From contig CACYXD010000002.1 of assembly GCA_902778255.1 (NCBI GenBank), positions 62,001 to 126,000 on the forward strand: 64,000 nt of DNA, read 5' to 3'. How positions within the stretch are numbered: position 1 is the first letter of the stretch; every line of letters starts with the position of its first letter. A model generated the notes under the pieces. That model ran no database searches. It saw only the letters and a list, made by a program, of their open reading frames with translations, and was not told the origin of the DNA. This stretch comes from an uncultured Prevotellaceae bacterium. Lineage in GTDB: Bacteria; Bacteroidota; Bacteroidia; Bacteroidales; Bacteroidaceae. Below are positions 61,501 to 64,000 of the stretch, piece by piece. The translations under genes and the position numbers were made by a program.

Positions 61501-64000
61501 AATGTGAACATGGAGAAGGGTAAAGTACTTGCTAAGTATGCAAATGATCCTGCTAAGGCGGCTGCTTACACTGTAAAAACTCACGATTCACCTGATGGAT
61601 ACACCTATGAAGTGGTTAGCCATCCTGAAAATGGAGATGCCATCCTTGCAATCGGTTCTATCGGCACCATCTATGGTGGTGGTTATAAGGGCGATGTGCA
61701 AGGTAATACTTCTGTGGCAATTGGTACTGGTGAATGGTTGAACCAAAGAGGTCAGCGAGAAACCACAGATGCAGATGGTAAAGTCTATACTTATAATACA
61801 ACTACCCAAAAATGGGATTGGACTAAGACTGTAGATGAAACCACGACATCGGGTACTGTGGATGACAAACCTGTTCCTGCCCGCAATGCTGCTACGATTA
61901 CAGGTAATGTATTTGGTGGTGGTGAGGGTGAAGCCCTTGAGAGCGGTGACCGTGCTTTCTACTGTGAGGCTGCTATGGTTGGTGTTGACCGTGAAGGTGA
62001 AGATCCTACAAAGCGAGACGGTGGAACAACTGTCATCATCGCGAATGGTACAGTGGGTACTCTTGATGGTGGAAGCCTCGTATCGGGTACTGGTAATGTC
62101 TATGGCGGTGGTAAGATTGGCCGTGTAGAGAAGAATACAGTTGTCACCATCGGTGTGGAAGGTGCTACTGGTGCAGGAACCAAGTTCAGACCTACTGTCT
62201 TAGGTAGTGTATTCGGTGCAGGACAAGGTGTTGCAACTCACGGATACTCTGCTCTGGTTCGTGGTAACAGTACTGTCACCATTCAAGGTGTTGCCAAGGT
62301 TGGACAAAGTGTATATGGCGGTGGTGAGAAGGCTTCTATCGGACGATATACCATTGCGCAAACTGATGAAGATGCTACGGCACATGGAGTAGAAAAGGGT
62401 ATGCCTTATTCTCTGTTGTCAGACAATAGCGGCAGTTGTACAGTTATCGTCAGAGACAGTGCTGAAATAGGACCTAATGACATGATTATGACAAGGGCTG
62501 GCGGTCCTGATAACTCGGGCCATGTCTTTGGCGCTGGTCAGGGCGTTTATCCTTATGAAGGCTTCTCAGGTGTAAATAAACCATGGCGTATGACGATAGG
62601 TGGTACCAAGGAAATATATAATACTGCTACTGCTGCTGATACACTTTTATATCTGAAGTATGTTGAATCTCTTGGCTTGGCTACCCAGACAGATGTCACT
62701 ATTGGTGGAAATGCCTTCGTGAAGGGTGATGTCTTTGGCGGTGCAGAGCAAGGATTTGTGCAGCACGATACAAAGGTAACCATAAAAGATAACTGCCAGA
62801 TTGGTGGTGGTTATGTACAGATGAATGATGCTGGTGAGTACTTGTTATCACCGTACAGTCTTAACCGCCGTTATACAGACGCAGAGTGGGCTGATGGACG
62901 TCTTTACAAATATGGTGAGAGCAATTATCAGCATTCTCTGCCTGAGTGTGCAAGCTGGAGGTATCAGTCTCCATATGCTGCGCATGATATATTTGCTGGC
63001 ACTGTTGGTTACGACTCTAAGGGGGGCGCACTTACAGCAACCAACGGCAGTACCTTCTATGGTAATGTCTTCGGTGGTGGATCGGGCTATTTCCCCTATG
63101 CCGCAGGTAAATGGCACTGGAAGGCTGGTGATGTTGGTGGCAATACCGTAGTGGAAATCAAGGGCGGTCATATTCTGACCAATGTGTATGGTGGTAACGA
63201 GCTGACAAATGTGGAAGGATCGTGTACTGTTACGATGTCAGGTGGTACCATCGGTGTGCCTCGTACCCTAGGTCAGATTACAAAGCACCCAGTAACCTGT
63301 TACCTCTTCGGTGCGGGTAAGGGTGACCCACGTGTATTGTTTAACAAGCAGACCAATGTACAGAACGTTAAGGTTAATGTTACTGGTGGCACCATCTACG
63401 GTTCAGTCTTCGGTGGCGGTGAGGATGGTCACGTGCTTGGCAATGACACGGTGAATATCAGCGGTGGTACCATTGGAACTTGGGGTACTTCCTATGTAGA
63501 TGGTAACGTCTTCGGTGGCGGTCGTGGTTTTGCAGGTGATGCCTATACCGCAGGTAACGTGGCTGGTAGCGTGACGATGAATATCACAGGCGGAACGATG
63601 TTAGGATCGGTCTATGGTGGCGGTCGTCTGGGGTCTGTGGGCTACGGTTTGTATGACGCAGGCGCAACAGGATACGGCGAGATGCGTGACGATAACAAGA
63701 TGGATGATGGTACAACTGCTCCTGCAGGAATGTTCCCGAATGGACGTGGTCACGTGGAAATCAACATCAGCGGCGGTACCATAGGTAATACCTATGAATA
63801 TAAAATACCTGATGCCACAAACATTGCAACTTTAAATACGGCTTTAAGTAAGTCTTTAAATACAGACTTCACACAATGGAGCGCTTCAGACTGGACGACC
63901 TGGCAGGATTATTACAATGTGCCAAGTACCACCTATGACACCTCTGACGGCAAACTGCACCACACAAGAGGTGGTAATGTTTATGCCGGAGGCATGGGAC
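43591..64000 (+). CDS. Giant secreted YGGG-repeat protein 2, at least 6803 residues, incomplete
   Basis: The frame begins at ATG 43591 and remains open to the last base, so the gene exceeds 20.4 kb and its end lies beyond the window. The signal peptide is MKRIMNVNGKFTDIYSYVKN plus ILFLTVLLTVGATSVWA. Residues about 260-330 (VTITVPAGTTVHYTLDGTDP) resemble a chitobiase-type FN3-like domain. GLUG-like repeats (NCGVNSGSVSGSVYAGGIVG) lie near 1340, and from about residue 2150 onward the sequence is almost continuous (V/I)(Y/F)GGG(N/E/K) solenoid. Long blocks recur within the gene. It is related to giant 1 and follows RAYT by 86 bp. Likely a surface fibre or adhesin; a C-terminal sorting domain cannot be assessed. 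Confidence 0.9.
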   Translation, partial: MKRIMNVNGKFTDIYSYVKNILFLTVLLTVGATSVWAQETDYSGTYYIASVSKRSAGKDNNYTYNVNNPANNYYLCPTEEWCSYKATNDFEGGDNGQPFLTTYKCRDGVYDATKAIWVIEKAPAPNDAYYYIRHKKSTKYLVANGQISGAGIDRMRVHLESVVDLDAAGDKVLFDISLNSKSQIVFSPQGIKETGKHDTFDHSTHRWLTVNNGNYNYLTGQPGKTGGPTGYENTSGILGIFNKEDANAPLYLEDARVARPTFSMNDAGDVTITVPAGTTVHYTLDGTDPTAESATYSSVILAANIPAEQTVKAIAVPDAPTDKLPSVVATLPLITYHIVNKSNAIAVSSSAIRQLAGTPLRNGNTDANDDGITDGYNDIPEGLRSPYISDETITFYTMEGDFDASKLDNEHKITETPDESANIYVTYSTDKLNEKFLHLQMARPMNIKHEESSTYKYIYNNSGTVTYDASAEASITDSKYLWYIGNSTYPDPYNVFVKNSTKASNLKYASSTLSLTAEDTYYFITDTTYVDASHQNITLKNISTGDSFTIRVNEVEIPTSYYLIDKAGQIIFGPKESTSATMEIPSEWYSPVVKKYHYWRSSSFEEDGTTYTLKEDQIELSGLAELGTSEHIYITYDVDNELLDLDGRNSLEIEDKVNLTYRLQFAHGVKFNQEDGKDGVMAATRKPIYPYSNGDAALYVYGDERWEEQLASGASTRTRWLWYIEPARKLTNANSVDDLDPYHVKISSYQTQTNYTNPETGKVVTNFHSYLKTYKPEGHNAIVTSVTNDNPAVTGGDEDDPADNSEATEYMILGSSMNNLKLVTVDAISDGSTTERRTVNSFEQYWKNNPTVQKKLTTKVTAVGRNVTMTAAQKEELPSGWHAYNAWANSQPWVHNNDNPGGTPTTGKKFLKEEHVFQTVDMGDGEFKFIETEIKPMLILLDQHGWEIVRLPLPSGPDDPNRAARYAELHKYSSPMVEKYHFWKTGTKVPGYHKFRVSDYATKSDGTEYTSDELGRADITNPLTPPNLPDYSSQALVSSKERDWYVTYDVKAEYANTYTAAEEENGTAATPYLIKQNGYYAQYSGSGNTLSSTTTEPDITNVPAGMQWYIKPNFNIDEEMGYHYEGQYEEKSKEDTDQDNFDAGKNGFDPYNVQIKSAVPNTDRYFTANTSGSIVTSLWAGTSSSITLENMTETTRQPGVIGLDQTEMKITNATFMVVDDGHGNMRLMPRFDNTKVMHSFTTLANPATANADSIAKQAFTLTPVPQVVNSSADIKIMGGNYLLDYPFDASSGSIGTKTVPFIGTIEGKISQSFSVSAPFIAYADGAVIKNVIIENANSISGDTIGAIVATANGATRIYNCGVNSGSVSGSVYAGGIVGLLNDSSRVINCYSYADVGGGTGGGIVGYNSHASNSTDLKTMVMNCMFYGNMTCSSKAPIYNGEIISNVGQAGLGNYNYFLAEKPYVQNNQINVYNCALMAETRFLQRFEFFRMLLNSHLELAAWYATGKYDRNEMMKWVLETADRNIETPQPYPILKAHGQYPSIINYDAENAEQFSEDAEIKKTQRNQGRKFGTLSVTVQMGDGAQFNRPADASITESSLSLPITDKDFEHFNFNYRKVQLPYYNDVGTKNYTGNRVVTGWKIVSITGGTAGSYTIGADATTDADGNITATPYNFADRNCTNKDLYSESGRVFNQGAYWDVPEGVTSITIEPYWAQAVYLADAYPDVVYNENMGTPYNVNVAGGQIYKDNTSYSIAGSSQVVRTTIGNAVSTLFSGIAENTSNNHTVYDYAIVLVGNTHNIGISSGNIKRPYTIMSIDADHDNEPDYSYILRFNSRNESHPVRVDFVNMPGLGMAQKSTGGSGSYNFGILIPKGWFESTNTSLFRVTQFEYEHGSHPATSPIIVQGGVFEQWVSNNQKGTSNKIPYIHVGGNAWFKEFHTGCHQDKSIATKHSPISVTGGDYNEFYLTGLYRGDVASYADNAECYINGGRFGIVCGAAMEGVGKANGADNTGNITWQIQNADIEEFYAGGLNAARPVTGNLSTTITDSHVGIYCGGPKFGDISPNKIVTTRATNCTFGTYFGAGYGGNSYSRYAPANQNNVTNINWNNWLNTEYTQEYNATYGGVSTQFTYQFLPMSDNVTNVARILIDFVKFSLATTHNVTSQLTGCTVTGNFYGGGRLGKVDGNVTSTLNGCTVKGNIFGAGYSAELPTVTVDAIGFETEPLYYTATGTYRTGVKYKENEAYRPTTYTWAKKTGNSWINKTDHILYTNEDLTTLGAVTGTVTLTIDGASAVGDNANEDSGNVYGGGESSDATSDVTVNVLNGSMTDVYGGGKGQTTVVGGDVTVNIGAKDGGGALSGSGAVKGNIYGGSALGVVNAISIKDGNGNITGYAPSADKTSHVNIYGGAVTGSVFGGGLGEKTGVSDIAAQNFGDAIISMEGGSVGDAIYGGANANGVLKADAKVTLLGGTINGGSKDTSKDVVFGGGKGEPTLVNGSVWVNVGNSNHTGAAIIYGNVYGGSALGNTSASKTGSDPMVFNASDTTYVNLYAGTINGNVFGGGLGRKAAAAVGTEGQEGYIAPVTAVESFVGGDVKVLLDGAKVHQVFGCNNLNGTPKGHVKVHVKQTKNFDGDDTYKNHSETALDARTTYDVTAVYGGGNQADYNPTKATGSAADKEKAFAEVKIEGCDKTSIEYVYGGGNAAAVPADSITIESAYIIGYLFGGGNGSGAGNPGANVGIIDTTAYKTNPANGIYGTGIAKTKLIGGQVRYVYGGSNTKGNVRGGTSLERKNTDTNSCDLIIGEIYGAGQVAPMDGDVVIKLDCMPKDFVSQVFGGAKNATINGNVYLTVSSGKFGRVFGGNNLGGSINGSIEVNAYEDGCKPLIIGELYGGGFNAPYSIWGCNDSDGDGTWTPNTPAGDPHVAENADAISVNVYSCTSIGKVFGGGFGATANVVGNTHVWINTMQGIVDGEMKTYGEGVYIGKIGQVFGGGNAAPVKGDVTIDIGTATVSKIPSTGEDAEKIGIRIINGTDYLKTTTDADTTITAGIYGGGNAADVDGNVTMNIGTVSQNQGINIGGNVYGGGYGETTHVTGNVTMNIGADTGTAPAHNYVGYANITGDVYGGSAKGKVNSHLVESTETYTADKTTHVNFYGGTIYGNLYGGGLGEATHAADVYGPVTVTMGSGTVNNVFGCNNVLGTPKDSVLVIINGGTVNQSVYGGGNRAVYTPSGEQNYPAVRINHGTVTEDVFGGGLGAAATVTGNPQVTIGDTEENHTVAVGGSVYGGGDEGNVNGNPHVMVQNTNTTIAKNVFGAGKGRSTTFECAEAMVGVNNAGACANPEDYENKGTKVTIINGTIGTLNEGNLVAGTGNVYGGGEIGRVEWNTQVEIGVGGGAPVIEGCVFGAGKGLETHGYSALVRGNSTVTIDGYAKIGKNVYGGGEIATVGRYWVKGGNATPCDGEDAPNTPPASLPSGMPYQMRKGGICNVTIKGNADIGYHGVASDAGHVFGAGRGVNPHFVESGEGESKKMTMEGWADLASEADYLEFLETLALVSRSTVTINGCNIKGNVYGGSESGFVQTWTSVTIKGDSKIGTKGSTTYGNVFGGGKGLATFAEAGKVRGYTTVNISDGIVYGNVYGGGERGYVQQNVSVTVSGGQVVNDVYGGGALANTNTDNWNTSGSAFEYVAVDPVPTVNVTPVGGYYTRSGDSPNYVYTLVPNGKAAVDKTYYKKKVVGDWNATHPYTTKVILTGGVIGNAYGGGLGSSTVAANVYGDVKVTVNKPAEITSTGGSGVAFTRKTVNVTYGIGNKQKEYVIPLTGRVFGCNNINGTPTGDVKVEVYATKQIEIDEQDNYTLYPISGEGSEHSPNSHNKYYEVQAVYGGGNLSDYLPATGKTTSVYIGECDVTSIEKVYGGGNSAVVPSSEVVINGSYDIGTAFGGGNGGDLVQKDGVWYENDGAIVIGTALMKPKGGKVGEVFGGSDAKGFCGNPIIDKTETNPYCKLVTTRMYGAGKESDVDHVDIVISGCTAENTDIEYVFGGSYNAHIADYINLTIKAGVFKNVFGGNDRTGSIGGNITVNIEETEDCAKPLIIQNLFGGGNQAAYPGTKRDGTEIATSGKITVNVKSATRIDNIFGGSFMADVNGDTEVNINMSKGFWAGKTYQGKLIPDSVGVIGNIYGGGNQGVVRGNSKVNICTADSVGYKTIPAHLTYREKDGLYYVPVTGARITGDVFGGGNEANVNGNDTVNICTADYSGISGFQGVSIGKTVYGGGSAADVKGNTFVKMSGGYVFNGVFGGGLSGSVGTFTRRTEDEYTGVYGHTSHTGCIGKPVSCAENTGKCTVVVDGGQIGPVEVAKDGMNRSVANGGPVPQGWVWGGGCGLIEDPSTNPDTHFKTYVGSTDVTIGGTAFILESVIGGGEFGRVLGNTLVKIKDHCQIGVGDGQWETVAGVDKPIRYTDGYDYGSGATTNQFIDPTVTPVTDGNKLAECSHFPYGNAGQHLPYDTYYKKYCNKDASFATNHPELGPASTDNPSDGQTWIGCVFGGGSGYMPYEKADGTGYDWCKSAGWVEGNTEVQITGGHILNNVYGGNEVTDVKGTCTVTMSGGTIGVPRTLAQIAAHPLSCYLFGAGKGDQRTYFNDYNNVGNVIVNVSGGIIYGSVLGGAEDGHVLGNTSVTISGGTIGTWGTSYVDGNVFGGGRGFSGENLAAGTVGGNTTVTINGGKMLGSVYGGGRMASVGVNFASAQDASSGQFTEDTNENTYGHVTINITGGTIGNSTETATEDGHTKGGNVFGGGMGSLTKLDGTTPNTLWTKMAQVKTSSVNITGASTHIKSNVYGGAEYGTTRDRACVTIGGTRNESTGAITPVITAAGTPTINGHVYGGGYGSTNNAATYNSDIVAGETTTYRFTPMQYAGIVGGETVVNIVGNSHVKGNVFGGGEMASVGVIDYSVDGSGNYINVIKHDTYDDAKNTFHDFGLSWPYKFDYVPTLKVGANYIKGGKTTVNIAGSAEVGTYSGSAYTFGGYVFGGGKGKVDFNNGGVNDITTQRYTEAHICNVRETEVTIGGTSTIRTVYGGGDNGHVLEDASITINGGTIRRTAFGGGKGTGEFKTTLLNTSGSGSSEVSVCSWTAGKVYGNTSLTMNNGSVGWFIYGGGNMASVGKGNYTGGSDDYYAAGYGELPSADGAIWTATPAAGTYAHYFQNSGIATVNIYGGTVGADDAGDDSDGIPYGSVFGGSRGKAAKSTGYSPRYKYVPDFFMGYVNKARIKIGKTRDEYVGDYASYTGPTIYGSVYGGGQDGHVRNSTEVTINKGAISGQKPSVDTGGRSGHVFGAGSGIGKYTDGGSYCNSSSGSVTCTTQIDVKGGSIHGNVYGGGALASVGPRNMGKNEQKEKTESSTHASFSHNKVTIEGGSIDGSVFGASRGPGSVMFSGVSPVFSGVGTGTGQYDPTKFATSIWTEVNVKGGTIGGNVYGGGEMGQVKASTVVSLTGGSIAHDAYGGGKGTKDSIAADVGGDVTVELNKSVETTAKGCDVEKIFGCNDIYGTPKGHVTVHVFATQHRDSTQISAKSTKFKSMEGGYTIAESGESSYKAKTSADDLGKLAQTVGLTSDQITAYETAISGGATDSIKNVRLNEYIEAVADKKYDVLAVYGGGDLAIYEPTDPTENTDVIIEGCDVTSIKQVYGGGNAASTPATNVRINAAYEIHEAFGGGNGKDIYELNGEWYENPGANVGYYATYHHTSAGGTRVSPHPAVENNGSGGYKDATTKDARRANYPYGNGTTRLEITGGRIHTTYGGSNTRGNIRAEAFTGTEDAGDCPMQIDKSYTAGKSADTDAGSKVEAKCVEVKQDAIYGGALDANVYSDVVIDITNGTYGKVFGGNDTRGKIYGSITINVHEEGCKPIVIDSLYVGGKLADYSIYGFKENGSARTKAEYDDLTSEQKAAITVQRDPQINIISATKIGTIYGGGYQAKVIGNPSVNVNMEKGKVLAKYANDPAKAAAYTVKTHDSPDGYTYEVVSHPENGDAILAIGSIGTIYGGGYKGDVQGNTSVAIGTGEWLNQRGQRETTDADGKVYTYNTTTQKWDWTKTVDETTTSGTVDDKPVPARNAATITGNVFGGGEGEALESGDRAFYCEAAMVGVDREGEDPTKRDGGTTVIIANGTVGTLDGGSLVSGTGNVYGGGKIGRVEKNTVVTIGVEGATGAGTKFRPTVLGSVFGAGQGVATHGYSALVRGNSTVTIQGVAKVGQSVYGGGEKASIGRYTIAQTDEDATAHGVEKGMPYSLLSDNSGSCTVIVRDSAEIGPNDMIMTRAGGPDNSGHVFGAGQGVYPYEGFSGVNKPWRMTIGGTKEIYNTATAADTLLYLKYVESLGLATQTDVTIGGNAFVKGDVFGGAEQGFVQHDTKVTIKDNCQIGGGYVQMNDAGEYLLSPYSLNRRYTDAEWADGRLYKYGESNYQHSLPECASWRYQSPYAAHDIFAGTVGYDSKGGALTATNGSTFYGNVFGGGSGYFPYAAGKWHWKAGDVGGNTVVEIKGGHILTNVYGGNELTNVEGSCTVTMSGGTIGVPRTLGQITKHPVTCYLFGAGKGDPRVLFNKQTNVQNVKVNVTGGTIYGSVFGGGEDGHVLGNDTVNISGGTIGTWGTSYVDGNVFGGGRGFAGDAYTAGNVAGSVTMNITGGTMLGSVYGGGRLGSVGYGLYDAGATGYGEMRDDNKMDDGTTAPAGMFPNGRGHVEINISGGTIGNTYEYKIPDATNIATLNTALSKSLNTDFTQWSASDWTTWQDYYNVPSTTYDTSDGKLHHTRGGNVYAGGMG
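51397..51762 (+). repeat. FGCN super-module, copy A
   Basis: Encodes VFGCNNLNGTPKGHVKVHV, AVYGGGNQADY, IEYVYGGGNAAAVP and LFGGGNG in order. Same order recurs at 55036 and 60172. Confidence 0.8.
53545..53922 (+). repeat. AMVGV/GYSALVRGN module, copy 1
   Basis: Contains AMVGV, GTIGTLNEGNLVAGTGNVYG, GAGKGLETHGYSALVRGNST and VYGGGEIATVGRY. Closely matches 61963-62349 about 8.4 kb downstream. Confidence 0.85.
55036..55401 (+). repeat. FGCN super-module, copy B
   Basis: Encodes VFGCNNINGTPTGDVKVEV, AVYGGGNLSDYLP, IEKVYGGGNSAVVP and AFGGGNG. Same 366-bp length as copy A. Confidence 0.8.
57193..57783 (+). repeat. GVPRTL/GTWGTSYVDGN module, copy 1
   Basis: Contains VFGGGSGYMPYE, GGHILNNVYGGNEVT, TVTMSGGTIGVPRTL, YLFGAGKGD, GGTIGTWGTSYVDGNVFGGG and VYGGGRMASVG. 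Matches 63067-63642. Confidence 0.85.
60172..60705 (+). repeat. FGCN super-module, copy C
   Basis: Encodes IFGCNDIYGTPKGHVTVHV, AVYGGGDLAIYEP, IKQVYGGGNAASTP and AFGGGNG; carries an extra insert relative to A and B. Confidence 0.8.
61963..62349 (+). repeat. AMVGV/GYSALVRGN module, copy 2
   Basis: Second copy of the 53545-53922 block, with an extra ATGAGTKFRPT stretch before the FGAGQG segment. Confidence 0.85.
63067..63642 (+). repeat. GVPRTL/GTWGTSYVDGN module, copy 2
   Basis: Second copy of the 57193-57783 block, about 5.9 kb downstream, near the right edge. Confidence 0.85.

Overview
The window looks like chromosome from a Bacteroidales bacterium, most probably a Prevotella/Segatella-type member of Prevotellaceae. 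The evidence is the recurrent promoter pattern TTG/TTTG-N19/20-TAnnTTTG, lipoprotein fimbrillins next to DUF3575- and DUF5119-type proteins, C-terminal tails resembling type IX secretion signals, and AT-rich leaders without Shine-Dalgarno sequences. No rRNA, tRNA, CRISPR array or phage was seen. Family names come from recognising sequence motifs; no database search was possible.

Bases 1-30,000 (housekeeping half): a secreted protein running off the left edge, an ECF sigma factor with a membrane-anchored partner (minus strand), the N-end-rule operon clpS-clpA-aat, an M48 metalloprotease lipoprotein, a small exported protein, a SlyD/FKBP-type isomerase with a metal-binding tail, aroC, a 1134-residue pectate-lyase-like protein with autotransporter-type repeats, pyrK-pyrD, an XRE regulator in an AT-rich pocket, holA, a small HsdR_N-type nuclease-fold protein, and a zinc-ribbon/Nif3 pair. 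At 20,591 a plus-strand run begins that continues to the right edge: an OmpA/DUF3575-like protein, a DUF5119-like lipoprotein and four fimbrillin-type lipoproteins.

Bases 30,171-64,000 hold two giant secreted genes built from glycine-rich (V/I)(Y/F)GGG solenoid repeats. The first is complete (4032 residues) and ends in a sorting-domain-like tail. The second starts at 43,591 and stays open to the last base, at least 6803 codons with no stop. Between them, joined to the first by a TAATG overlap, sits a REP-associated tyrosine transposase (RAYT) with an unusual C-terminal domain. The likely picture is a type V-like pilus operon carrying two enormous adhesin-like proteins.

A second theme is palindromic DNA inside genes. 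Short hairpins with core CGG-TTTNC-CCG, or close variants, occur inside and just after the RAYT gene and also in frame inside the Nif3-family gene and aroC. Different palindromes lie in frame inside clpA (51 bp) and pyrK (36 bp). The RAYT may be the source of the first family. In-frame palindromic insertion into essential genes, and the giant repeat genes, are the two things most worth following up.
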